Assembly: GCA_037130755.1 (NCBI GenBank)
Contig: JBAXSI010000015.1
Span: 1-64,000, forward strand
DNA: 64,000 nt
Source of the DNA: UBA10649 sp037130755
GTDB taxonomy: Bacteria > Actinomycetota > Actinomycetes > S36-B12
Reading direction: 5' to 3'
Shown: in pieces, positions 43,007 to 51,088 of the stretch
Layout: every line of letters begins with the position of its first letter
How positions within the stretch are numbered: position 1 is the first letter of the stretch
The notes under the pieces: generated by a model
Told to the model about the DNA's origin: nothing
Seen by the model: the letters and a program-made list of their open reading frames with translations, nothing else
Databases searched by the model: none
Translations under genes and position numbers: made by a program

Positions 43007-44731
43007 TCATGACCTCCCGATGACCGGGGGGATCACCCTGCGATGCTCCGGGCTGGGAGCACGCAGGAAATCGAGGTCGCAGCCGAGGTCCGCCTGCAGC
43101 ACGTGGTGCTGGTAGAAGGCTGGCCAGCCGCGAAGGTGCGGAGTCGTGAAGCGTGGAGCCACAAGCTCACGCTCGGCGAGTTCGTCCTCGTCGACGTGCA
43201 GTACGAGTCGTCCGCCAGCCACATCGAGCGTGATCGAGTCGCCGTCGCGAACGAACCTGAGCGACCCGCCGACAGCAGCCTCGGGCGCGACGTGCAGCAC
43301 GCACGCACCGAACGACGTACCGCTCATCCGGCCGTCCGTGACTCGCACCATGTCGTCGACACCTTGTACGGCGAGCTTCGCCGGGATCGGGATCATGCCC
43401 CACTCGGGCATGCCAGGCACCGCCACCGGCCCGGCATGGGTCAGCACGAGGACGGTGTCGGGCGTGACGTCGAGGTCAGGGTCGTCGACGCGCGCGCGCA
43501 TGTCCTCATAGCTGTGGAAGACGAGGGCAGGACCGGTGTGCTGGAGCAGGCGTGGTGACGCCGCCGAGACCTTGATGACGGCGCCGTCGGGGGCGAGGTT
43601 GCCGCGGACGACACGGAAGGAGCCGCCTCGGTGCATCGGCTCGACCGGGTCGACGAGAGCGCCGCCGAACTCGACCTGCTGCGCGGCCTCGTCATGCCAC
43701 GAGCGACCCGAGCAGGTGACAGCTTCCATCTCCATGACGCGGTCGAGGGCGCGCATCAGCGCCGGCACTCCCCCGGCGCTGGCGAAGTCCTGGATGAGGA
43801 GTCGGCCCGACGGCTCCACGTCAGCGATGACGGGAACGTTGCGGCCGAGGGCATCCATGTCGTCGAGCGTGAGGCTCACGCTGCTCCGGCCGGCCATCGC
43901 GAGCAGGTGGATGATCGCGTTGGTGGAGCCACCGACGGCGTGCAGCGCGCGCACCGCGTTACGGAAGCCTTCGGCCGTGATCGACTCCATCGGGCGGGAG
44001 CCTTCGATGACGAGTTCGACGACCCTTCGGCCGGACGCCCCGGCGATGTCGACGCGCCTCGGATCGTCGGTCGGCACTGCGGCCGAGCCCGGCAGGCTCA
44101 GGCCCAGGACCTCGCAGATGACCGCCATGGTGGAGGCGGTGCCCATCGTGTTGCAGGCGCCCAGCCCGCACGCCAGGCACTTCTCGTACTGCTGCCACCG
44201 CTCGTCGGACATCTGTCCCGATCGGTGATCCTGCCAGGCGCGCCAGGTGTCGGTGCCCGTGCCGATGGGCTTGCCCTCGAAAGCGGCCACGGGGCGAGCG
44301 CCCGCCGTGACGAGGACGAACGGCACATCGGCACTGATCGCCCCCATGACTGCGCCGGGCACGCTCTTGTCGCAGTTCGCCAGCAGCACCAGTCCGTCGA
44401 TCGGGTAGGTGCGGACGTACTCCTCCACCTCGATGGAGAGCAGGTTGCGATAGAGCATCGCGCTCGGCTTCATGAGGTCCTCGCCGAGCGACATCACCGG
44501 CAGTTCCACCGCAATGCCTCCGGCGGCAGTGATCCCGGTGCGGATCGCATCGACGTAGGAGGCAAGCGGCAGGTTGCACGGGTTGAGGTCGCTCGCCGAG
44601 TTGAGGATGGCGATGACGGGCTTTCCGTGCTCGGCGTCGATGTCGAAGCCCGCATTGCGCATAGCCACGCGGTGGATCAGGGCGACCTCGTCGTCACCCT
44701 CGAACCACGCCGCGCTGCGCAGGGACGTCAT
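43007..44731 (-). CDS. IlvD/Edd-family sugar-acid dehydratase
   Basis: This 574-residue Fe-S dehydratase has the cluster cysteines C52 (LNPCN), C120 (LANCDKSVPG) and C193 (GACNTMGTAST), with the catalytic DGRMSGTSFG loop near the C-terminus. Three such cysteines fit the 2Fe-2S pentonate/hexonate dehydratase branch rather than anabolic IlvD. It would convert an aldonic acid to a 2-keto-3-deoxy acid. Insertions such as WRAWQDHRSGQMSDERW before C193 are typical of that sugar-acid branch. Its ATG overlaps the upstream stop (ATGA). Confidence 0.88.
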   Translation of the reverse strand: MTSLRSAAWFEGDDEVALIHRVAMRNAGFDIDAEHGKPVIAILNSASDLNPCNLPLASYVDAIRTGITAAGGIAVELPVMSLGEDLMKPSAMLYRNLLSIEVEEYVRTYPIDGLVLLANCDKSVPGAVMGAISADVPFVLVTAGARPVAAFEGKPIGTGTDTWRAWQDHRSGQMSDERWQQYEKCLACGLGACNTMGTASTMAVICEVLGLSLPGSAAVPTDDPRRVDIAGASGRRVVELVIEGSRPMESITAEGFRNAVRALHAVGGSTNAIIHLLAMAGRSSVSLTLDDMDALGRNVPVIADVEPSGRLLIQDFASAGGVPALMRALDRVMEMEAVTCSGRSWHDEAAQQVEFGGALVDPVEPMHRGGSFRVVRGNLAPDGAVIKVSAASPRLLQHTGPALVFHSYEDMRARVDDPDLDVTPDTVLVLTHAGPVAVPGMPEWGMIPIPAKLAVQGVDDMVRVTDGRMSGTSFGACVLHVAPEAAVGGSLRFVRDGDSITLDVAGGRLVLHVDEDELAERELVAPRFTTPHLRGWPAFYQHHVLQADLGCDLDFLRAPSPEHRRVIPPVIGRS

Positions 44732-45648
44732 CGCTTCGGTATCCCCAGTCCTGCCGCACCCGGCTGCGACTGCACGAACGACGCACCACTTCGGGCCAGC
44801 CACTCCATCGAGACCAAGGCACGCCGCACCTTCTCGCGCCCGATCAGCTCGGCGTCGGCCTGCAGGTGCATGCCCGAGGGGTACAGGCCGCGCGAGTTGC
44901 GGAGACCGAACTTCACGTAGAGGGGGGACGCCACGGCGATGAGGTCGGCCACCTGCTCTCCGCGGACGATTCCGCCCATGGCATCGGGCGCCTCCACGTA
45001 GAGGTCGAGCGGGAGCTTGGTCACCGCGCGCATCTCCGCGAGCTCGTTGAGGGTGAGATCGGTAGGCAGGTTGATGGTGTCGGCGCCGAGCCGCTCCACC
45101 ACCGCACAGGTCGCCGGATTCGACGGTGCCGCCATGACGGACAGCTTCCAGACCACGTCAGCGGGGATCTCACCTCGTTGCTGAGCATCGTCGAGCACCT
45201 TCAGCAGGCCGATGTCCGCCACCAGGAACCCGCGGATGCCGCTCTCGACGGCGCGGAGCACATCCTCCACCGCGTACCGCAGCTGCCGCAGCCCGCGGAT
45301 GTTGCCGTGCAGTGCACCGCCGTCCGCTGCTCGCGACATGGCCGAGATGCCCCACTCCTCGCGCGGACCGACGAAGAGCGAGATCTCCAGGCCCGCGTCC
45401 GCGCCGATCGCGGCCATCTCCCGCAGTTCGGCGACCGAGTGCAGCATGGCCCCGCTGCCCTGTGAGACGCGATTGACGATGACCGCGCGCCGGGCGGCCT
45501 CGTCGAGCACGGCCGCGAGCACGCCGGGGCCTTCGACCGACGGGATCTCGATGCGAAAGTGCGCACCGTCGGGGAAGGTTGCCGCGCTGGCGGCCGGCAC
45601 GGCCTCCTGCGGCTGGCCTGACGTCGCGAGGATGGAGTCGGCGAGCAT
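44728..45648 (-). CDS. U32-peptidase-like TIM-barrel protein
   Basis: This 306-residue protein reads as a TIM barrel, with strands such as FRIEIPSVEGP, LEISLFVGP, GFLVADIGLL, DTINLPTDLT, LDLYVEAPD and VYVKFGLRN. The last three segments resemble U32-family proteins often filed as peptidases. It lacks the Cys set of tRNA/ubiquinone hydroxylation U32 members. In this operon a role as aldolase, epimerase or isomerase on a sugar acid is more plausible than proteolysis, but there is no direct evidence. It is coupled to the dehydratase gene by a 4-nt overlap and follows the M24-like gene by 9 nt. Confidence 0.6.
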   Translation of the reverse strand: MLADSILATSGQPQEAVPAASAATFPDGAHFRIEIPSVEGPGVLAAVLDEAARRAVIVNRVSQGSGAMLHSVAELREMAAIGADAGLEISLFVGPREEWGISAMSRAADGGALHGNIRGLRQLRYAVEDVLRAVESGIRGFLVADIGLLKVLDDAQQRGEIPADVVWKLSVMAAPSNPATCAVVERLGADTINLPTDLTLNELAEMRAVTKLPLDLYVEAPDAMGGIVRGEQVADLIAVASPLYVKFGLRNSRGLYPSGMHLQADAELIGREKVRRALVSMEWLARSGASFVQSQPGAAGLGIPKR

Positions 45649-45657
45649 GGGGCCCTC

Positions 45658-46788
45658 TCAGTTCTCGATGTCGAGCACGGCGGGTCGGGGGAAGCCTGTG
45701 TGGCTGGTCGTGGGCCAGGACTCCGTGCGCGTGATCCACCGAGGGCCGTCGTCGGTCATCAGGAAGGTGTCCTCGTCCTTCGCGCCGCCCGCGACGCTCG
45801 GATTGAACGCCACGGCGCATCCGACGGGCAAGGTGACGTCCCACCAGGCGCTACTGGTTTGCACGGGTGCGATCTCGAACTCACGCTGCGCGTAGCCGAT
45901 CGGCCCGCCCTGGTAGTGCTCGCGCCAGGCACCGCCACGGCCGTGCCGGTCGTAGGAGTCGGCAAGGGTCGTCATCACCGCGCCAACCGTCGAGCCGGGC
46001 GTGCACGCCGTCACGACGTCGGCCTGGATATCCTGCGTCACCCGTAGGCGGTCTGCGAGGTTGATGTCGACGCGGCCCACGGACGCGAACCGCGTGAGGG
46101 CCACGTGCTGGCCACCCCGCGAGGCGACGAGCACGGCCATCACCAGTCGGTTCACCGGGGCGCCGACGGCAACCGGATGCCGAAAGCGCAGGACGCGATC
46201 ATCGCCGCCGACCAGGAGGACAGGGCCCTGGCCACCGAAGCGTTCGACGCCCTCCGCAATTCGGGCCGCAATGGCGTGATCGGTTTCGCCCGGACGCCAG
46301 GAGCGCAATGCCGACTCCACGACATGGGCGGACTCGCATGCGAGGTCGTCCATGCACTGCTGCTGCCGACTCGTCAGCGCGAGCCGGTCGATCGTCAGCG
46401 AGACGGTTGCATCGTGGCCGAAGCCCGGATGCCCGTCGGATCCGATGCGCACCGGGTCGGCGCCGATGGCCGTCGCCGCGGCGCGCACCATGGCGTCGCC
46501 GTCCCACCATGGCGCGTCCATCAGGGCGCACTCCTGGTCGAAGGCGAGGTCAACGGCCAGGCGAGGCTGTTCGACGTTGGTGGTGATGAGGGCCGTCGAG
46601 GCCGGGCCGATGGCGACCCAGATGGTGTCGGTGCCGGCGGAGCGGTCGATCGGGGTGTTGATGCCGGCCGTCGCCCAAGCGACGGCACCGGGAGTGGTGA
46701 GGACCATTCCGGCCAGGCCGTCACGGTCGATCAGGGCGCGCACGCGGGCGATCGCCTCGGGATCGATCGGGCGAACGGGCACATCCAC
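45658..46788 (-). CDS. M24 (creatinase/prolidase-fold) protein lacking the metal site
   Basis: This 376-residue protein has a creatinase-type N-terminal domain (about 1-135) and a pita-bread C-terminal domain. Metallo-members carry Asp, Asp, His, Glu, Glu. Here the strand that should bear the two aspartates reads VMAVLVASRGGQHVALTRF (217-235) with no Asp, and the GHGIG region reads YQGGPIGY (292-299). Only an acidic KDEDTF (337-342) remains. It is thus more like metal-free creatinase. It is the first gene of the minus-strand operon; the GTG at 46788 lies close to the IclR palindrome. Substrate unknown. Confidence 0.75.
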   Translation of the reverse strand: MDVPVRPIDPEAIARVRALIDRDGLAGMVLTTPGAVAWATAGINTPIDRSAGTDTIWVAIGPASTALITTNVEQPRLAVDLAFDQECALMDAPWWDGDAMVRAAATAIGADPVRIGSDGHPGFGHDATVSLTIDRLALTSRQQQCMDDLACESAHVVESALRSWRPGETDHAIAARIAEGVERFGGQGPVLLVGGDDRVLRFRHPVAVGAPVNRLVMAVLVASRGGQHVALTRFASVGRVDINLADRLRVTQDIQADVVTACTPGSTVGAVMTTLADSYDRHGRGGAWREHYQGGPIGYAQREFEIAPVQTSSAWWDVTLPVGCAVAFNPSVAGGAKDEDTFLMTDDGPRWITRTESWPTTSHTGFPRPAVLDIEN

Positions 46789-46797
46789 CAGTCTTCT

Positions 46798-46814
46798 GTT
46801 CGGTAATACCGAAC
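46798..46814. promoter_or_regulatory. 17-bp palindromic operator candidate (IclR)
   Basis: GTTCGGTAATACCGAAC is a perfect palindrome with one central base. It lies 10 nt upstream of the M24-like gene start and 131 nt before the iclR gene. Its placement in the divergent promoter region fits repression of the eight-gene operon by IclR. Confidence 0.7.
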
Positions 46815-46933
46815 GCTGATCGAGTTTGTGCTGCGCAGCAAATCAGCGGCGCACTAGGGTGTCAAGGTGTCTACTGCCTTCGTTACCTGATCGTTCGACG
46901 GGAGTTGTTCGGTGCTGACAACGGGATCGATCT

Positions 46934-46956
46934 AGTGTTCGGCTATGACGAACACT
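46934..46956. promoter_or_regulatory. Second operator candidate overlapping the iclR start codon
   Basis: AGTGTTCG (46934-46941) and CGAACACT (46949-46956) are perfect 8-bp complements with a 7-bp spacer that contains the iclR ATG (46945). It shares GTTCGG...CGAAC with the palindrome at 46798 (13 of 17 positions), suggesting autoregulation. A half site, TTCGGT, also occurs near 46909. Confidence 0.6.
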
Positions 46957-47769
46957 GAGCCGACCGCGCCCAGCGGTCGGTACACGGTCGGCAGCCTGCA
47001 CAAGGCGCTGCGGCTTGTCGACATCGTGGCCAGCGGCCCCGCCGCGGGCCTGACGGTCAGCGAGCTGGCGCGGCAGCTCGGCGCCTCCAAGAGCTCGACG
47101 TTCGCACTGGCGCGCACCCTGCTGGACTTCAACTACCTGCGCGTGATCGAGCCCGGCACCCGCTACCAGCTCGGCCTGGCCCTGGTCCGGCTCGGTGACA
47201 TCTCGGCCAGCGGACTGCCGCTCGCGGCTATCTGCCAGCCGGTGCTGCACGACCTGAACGCCAAGACCGGCCTGACCATCCGGGCCGCCGTCAACGAGGG
47301 CGGGCGGCCGCTGTTCATCGAGCGTGTCGACGCCCCCGGCGCGATCCGCTTCCACGCACCGCTCGGGGTGCCCGAGCTCCCGCACGTGTCGTCCGCAGGC
47401 AAGGCGATCCTCGCCACGATGACCGACCGCGAGGTCGCGTCCGTCATCGCCGAGTCCGGCATGCCGCGACGCACACCGAACACCATCACGACCCTGCAGG
47501 GACTCTTCGACGATCTCGCGATCGTTCGCCAGCGTGGCTTCGCCATCGACGACGAGGAGGACTTCGAGGGCGTCTTCTGCATCGGGGCGGCGTTCCTCGA
47601 CCACTCGGGAGCCTGCGTCGGCAGCATCAGCGCCACGGGCATCAAGCGTGACCTGCCCGAGCAGGCGGTGCTCGACCTCGGGGCCCAGGTTCGCGACTCC
47701 GCCGAAGCCATCACTCGCATGCTCGGCGGGACTCCCGCCAGCCTGACCACCGCAGGAGCCACCTCGTGA
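46945..47769 (+). CDS. IclR-family transcriptional regulator
   Basis: This 274-residue regulator has an N-terminal winged helix (about 18-80, LHKALRLVDIVASG to FNYLRVIEPGTRYQLG) and an IclR effector domain (about 95-260, with HVSSAGKAILA and the ACVGSISATG pocket strand). It is divergent from the sugar-acid operon, and its stop overlaps the start of the dehydrogenase gene (GTGA). It should sense an intermediate of the pathway, such as an aldonate or 2-keto-3-deoxy acid (inference). Confidence 0.93.
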   Translation: MTNTEPTAPSGRYTVGSLHKALRLVDIVASGPAAGLTVSELARQLGASKSSTFALARTLLDFNYLRVIEPGTRYQLGLALVRLGDISASGLPLAAICQPVLHDLNAKTGLTIRAAVNEGGRPLFIERVDAPGAIRFHAPLGVPELPHVSSAGKAILATMTDREVASVIAESGMPRRTPNTITTLQGLFDDLAIVRQRGFAIDDEEDFEGVFCIGAAFLDHSGACVGSISATGIKRDLPEQAVLDLGAQVRDSAEAITRMLGGTPASLTTAGATS

Positions 47770-48764
47770 AGGCACTCGTCGTCTCGGGTCCTGGCGACAT
47801 CGCTCTGCTGTCCGTGCCGGACCCAGTCGCCGGTGATGGCGAGGTCCTTGTCCGCCCGCGCCGGGTCGGAATGTGCGGGACGGACCTCGAGATCATCGAC
47901 GGCTCCATCGACCAGGCGTACGTGACCATGCCACTGATCCTGGGTCACGAGTGGTCGGGCGTCGTCGTGGAGTCCGCCACCGGAATGCCGGCAGTAGGCG
48001 CGCGCGTCGTCGTTGAAGGCATCATCCCGTGCGGAGTGTGCGATGAGTGCCGGACGGGCAACACGAATCGCTGTCGTATCTATGACGAACTGGGGTTCAC
48101 CCGTGCCGGTGCAGCCGCCGACCTCATCGCCGTGCCCGCGTCTCTCGTCCACGTCCTCGACGACACCGTGTCCTTCGAGTCCGGCGTACTCGTCGAACCC
48201 GCAGCAGTCGTCTACCGCGCAATCGATCGGGCGAATCCCCAGGCGGGGGCTCGGATCCTCGTCGTGGGCGACGGCACCGTCGGCCTGCTGGCCGCCAGCA
48301 TTGCGCGACTGTGGTCACCGGCAACGGTCGACGTGCTCGGAGCACGAACTGCGCAGGAAACCCTTGCGCTGGCCGCCGGTGCGGATGCGTTCCTCAGCGA
48401 CCCGTTGCTGCTGTCCACCACCTACGACGTCGTGATCGAGGCTGCCGGCACCGCAGCAGCGGCCGACACCGCACTTCGTTCAGTCAGCCGTGGGGGCACG
48501 GTGGTGCTCCTCGGACTGGCTGGCACGGGAGCGATGGCAAGCCTGCCCATCGACGACATCGTCAATGGCGACGTCACGGTCGTCGGCAGCTTCAGCTACA
48601 CCCGAACTGCGTGGTCTGCCGTCGTCGAGATGCTCAACTCGGATCGCCTGTCACTGGACTTCCTCGTCACGCACCGCTTCACCCTCGCCGAATGGGAGTC
48701 CGCCGTCGCCACACTCCGGCACTCCGACGGCGTGCGCGGCAAGGTCCTGCTCGAGATCGGATGA
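47766..48764 (+). CDS. Zinc-dependent medium-chain sugar dehydrogenase
   Basis: This 332-residue MDR enzyme has catalytic zinc ligands C37 and H61-E62 (LGHEWSG), structural zinc cysteines C89, C92, C95 and C103, and a Rossmann GDGTVGLL loop. It is translated in overlap with iclR and is 10 nt before the aldolase gene, so it belongs to the same regulon. With the homologue at 37772 the cluster has two such dehydrogenases, for two oxidation steps or two substrates. Confidence 0.9.
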   Translation: MKALVVSGPGDIALLSVPDPVAGDGEVLVRPRRVGMCGTDLEIIDGSIDQAYVTMPLILGHEWSGVVVESATGMPAVGARVVVEGIIPCGVCDECRTGNTNRCRIYDELGFTRAGAAADLIAVPASLVHVLDDTVSFESGVLVEPAAVVYRAIDRANPQAGARILVVGDGTVGLLAASIARLWSPATVDVLGARTAQETLALAAGADAFLSDPLLLSTTYDVVIEAAGTAAAADTALRSVSRGGTVVLLGLAGTGAMASLPIDDIVNGDVTVVGSFSYTRTAWSAVVEMLNSDRLSLDFLVTHRFTLAEWESAVATLRHSDGVRGKVLLEIG

Positions 48765-48774
48765 TCGGCCCGCG

Positions 48775-49686
48775 ATGACTCCCCGCTCCCCCGCCGGCGT
48801 CCTGCCGGTCTTCCAGACGCCGTTTCACATTGACGGCACGGTGGACTTCACCACCCTTGAGTCCGAGCTCCACTGGGTACTCGACCAGGGGTGCGACGGT
48901 GTTGTCATGGGCATGGTGTCGGAGGTCCTGCGGCTCAGCGATGCCGAGGTCGCCGCTGTCGCGGAGTGCGCCTGCGCCCTGGCGGCCCAACGATCAGCGC
49001 AGTGCATCATCAGCGTCGGCGCGGAGAGCACGCATGTGGCGATCGGGCGCGCCCGACTTGCCGAGACACTGGGGGCGACCGCGGTCATGGCCATCCCGCC
49101 CATGTCCACGGCACTCGACGACGACGAGTTGCTCACCTACTACTCGGGGGTGCTTGACGCCATCGACCTGCCGGTCGTGATCCAGGATGCCAGCGGCTAC
49201 GTCGGGCAACCACTGTCGATCGACGTCCAGGCGCGACTCGCACGCGCCTTCCCTGCGAAGGCAGTGTTCAAGCCTGAGGCACCGCCCATCGGCCCTCGCG
49301 TCACGGCGCTGCTGGAGTCCACCGACGGCGAGGCACGCATCCTCGAGGGCACGGGCGGCCTCGTACTCGTCGACAGCTACCGACGAGGTGTCGTGGGCAC
49401 GATGCCCGGTGCCGACGTCTGCTGGTCGATCGTGGCGCTGTGGAACGCCCTGCAGCACGGCGATGAGGCGACAGTGCAGGCCATCAACGAACCGCTTACG
49501 CAGTTGATCTCGCTGCAGGGCGAACTCGACAGCTTCCTCGCCGTCGAGAAGCACCTGCTCGTGAAGCAGGGCATCTTCCCCAACGCGTTGGTGCGCGGCC
49601 CGGTGTCGTACCGGCTCGAGGACCGCACCCGCGTCCATGTCGACAACCTCTTCGCCGCCCTGAGGCAAGCCGCGCTGCACGACTAG
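48775..49686 (+). CDS. DapA-family (N-acetylneuraminate lyase-like) aldolase
   Basis: This 303-residue TIM-barrel Schiff-base lyase has K166 (AVFKPEAPP) as the probable Schiff-base lysine. The usual YN(V/I)P tyrosine strand is replaced by IQDASGY (136-142), so it is not dihydrodipicolinate synthase itself. In context it most likely cleaves or dehydrates a 2-keto-3-deoxy sugar acid made by the IlvD/Edd enzyme. The ATG at 48775 is 10 nt after the dehydrogenase stop. Confidence 0.85.
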   Translation: MTPRSPAGVLPVFQTPFHIDGTVDFTTLESELHWVLDQGCDGVVMGMVSEVLRLSDAEVAAVAECACALAAQRSAQCIISVGAESTHVAIGRARLAETLGATAVMAIPPMSTALDDDELLTYYSGVLDAIDLPVVIQDASGYVGQPLSIDVQARLARAFPAKAVFKPEAPPIGPRVTALLESTDGEARILEGTGGLVLVDSYRRGVVGTMPGADVCWSIVALWNALQHGDEATVQAINEPLTQLISLQGELDSFLAVEKHLLVKQGIFPNALVRGPVSYRLEDRTRVHVDNLFAALRQAALHD

Positions 49687-49690
49687 GCAG

Positions 49691-51088
49691 CTACTTGCCC
49701 GTTCGGCCTGAGACGATGGACACCAGTTCGGCGAGCGCGTCCTCGATGCCCTCGCAGAGCAGGTCCAGATCGCTCACCGCGTCGTAGTCGCCGGTCGCTG
49801 CGATCGCAATGTGACCGTCGTACGACACGATGCCGATGCTGATCCTGATGTCCTGCCCGATCGGGATGTAGGGGAACATCTCGAGCAGCCGACGACCGAG
49901 CAGGTAAAGCGGATACTGCGGCCCGGGGATGTTCGTCGTCACGGTGTTCACCACGCGCTGTCCGACAGTGACGGCGACCCGCGCACCCAACGTCATCAGG
50001 GTCGGCGGGACGAAGTCTGCAGCCGACAGCATCGACTGCACCCCGACCGCCATGCCGCTGCTCTTGAGGTGGGCCATCTGATCGGCCACAGCGCTGAGCC
50101 GCTCCATCGGGTCGGCGACACCGACGGGTAGGTCGGCGAACATCGCCGTGACCTGGTTGCCGAGACGACCGCGCTGGTCCGCCTGTCGTACCGACACGGG
50201 CACGAGCGAACGCACCAGGTCGTCATCCACGGACTCGCCCCGCGCAAGGAGGTAGGTGCGGAAGCCGCCCGCAACGCCGGCCAACACGACGTCGTTGACG
50301 GTGCAGCCGGTCGCGTCCTTCACGGCCTTGATGTCACCGAGGTCCGCACGCGCCCACGCCCATCGCCGGTGCGGCCCCAGCGGCCCGTTGAGCACAGTGG
50401 TCGGGCTCGCGGCCTGTCGGCCCACGTGCGCGAGGCCCACGGCTCGGGTTCGTGCGCCACGAAGGACGCTCGACGGCGACTCGGAGGCTGTCGCGGCAGC
50501 GCGAAGTGCCTCACCGGGCAATCGGGCCGCCCATGAGGCACCTGACGACAGCAGCTCCACGGTGGACGGCCCGGCTTCCGGTCGCCAGGGTCCGGCAGAC
50601 GCAGGAGGCACATCCGGATCCCGGTCAAGGAGCCTTTCAACGACGTCATGGCCCGAGACCCCGTCGATCATCGCGTGGTGCACCTTGTTGATGACCGCCC
50701 AGCGATCCTCAGGGAGGCCCTCCACGAGCCAGATCTCCCACAGCGGTCGGTCGAGGTCCAGCCGCTGCGACATGATCCGTCCAGCGAGCGTGCGCAGTTC
50801 GACCTCGCCGCCCGGACTCGGGATCGCCGTGTGCCGAAGGTGATAGGCGATCGAGAAGTGCGGGTCGTCGACCCAGTACGGACGAGCGATGTCGAACGGC
50901 ATCCGCTTGACCCGCTGGCGATAGCGGGGCACCGCATCGAGGCGGGAGGCGATGTGGTCGCAGAAGTCCTGGTAGTCGGGCCTCGGGCCATCGAGGATGA
51001 ACATGGAACCGACATGCATCTGCTGCGTGTCGTTCTCCAACTGCAGGAAGCTGGCGTCGAGCGAGCTGAGGTACTCCACGCGGGTCAT
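49691..51088 (-). CDS. Wax ester synthase/diacylglycerol acyltransferase (WS/DGAT)
   Basis: This 465-residue acyltransferase makes triacylglycerol or wax esters from acyl-CoA for storage. The active site HHAMIDG is at 137-143. The C-terminal domain has the usual NDVVLAGVAGGFR, SVRQADQRGRLGNQ and NIPGPQYPLYLLG segments. The ATG at 51088 overlaps the stop of the alpha/beta hydrolase gene (ATGA), so lipid synthesis and hydrolysis genes are coupled. Confidence 0.93.
   Translation of the reverse strand: MTRVEYLSSLDASFLQLENDTQQMHVGSMFILDGPRPDYQDFCDHIASRLDAVPRYRQRVKRMPFDIARPYWVDDPHFSIAYHLRHTAIPSPGGEVELRTLAGRIMSQRLDLDRPLWEIWLVEGLPEDRWAVINKVHHAMIDGVSGHDVVERLLDRDPDVPPASAGPWRPEAGPSTVELLSSGASWAARLPGEALRAAATASESPSSVLRGARTRAVGLAHVGRQAASPTTVLNGPLGPHRRWAWARADLGDIKAVKDATGCTVNDVVLAGVAGGFRTYLLARGESVDDDLVRSLVPVSVRQADQRGRLGNQVTAMFADLPVGVADPMERLSAVADQMAHLKSSGMAVGVQSMLSAADFVPPTLMTLGARVAVTVGQRVVNTVTTNIPGPQYPLYLLGRRLLEMFPYIPIGQDIRISIGIVSYDGHIAIAATGDYDAVSDLDLLCEGIEDALAELVSIVSGRTGK

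Noticed and set aside
48775..49686. Dihydrodipicolinate synthase for lysine biosynthesis
   Set aside because: The catalytic tyrosine strand is replaced and the gene is in an IclR-controlled sugar regulon.
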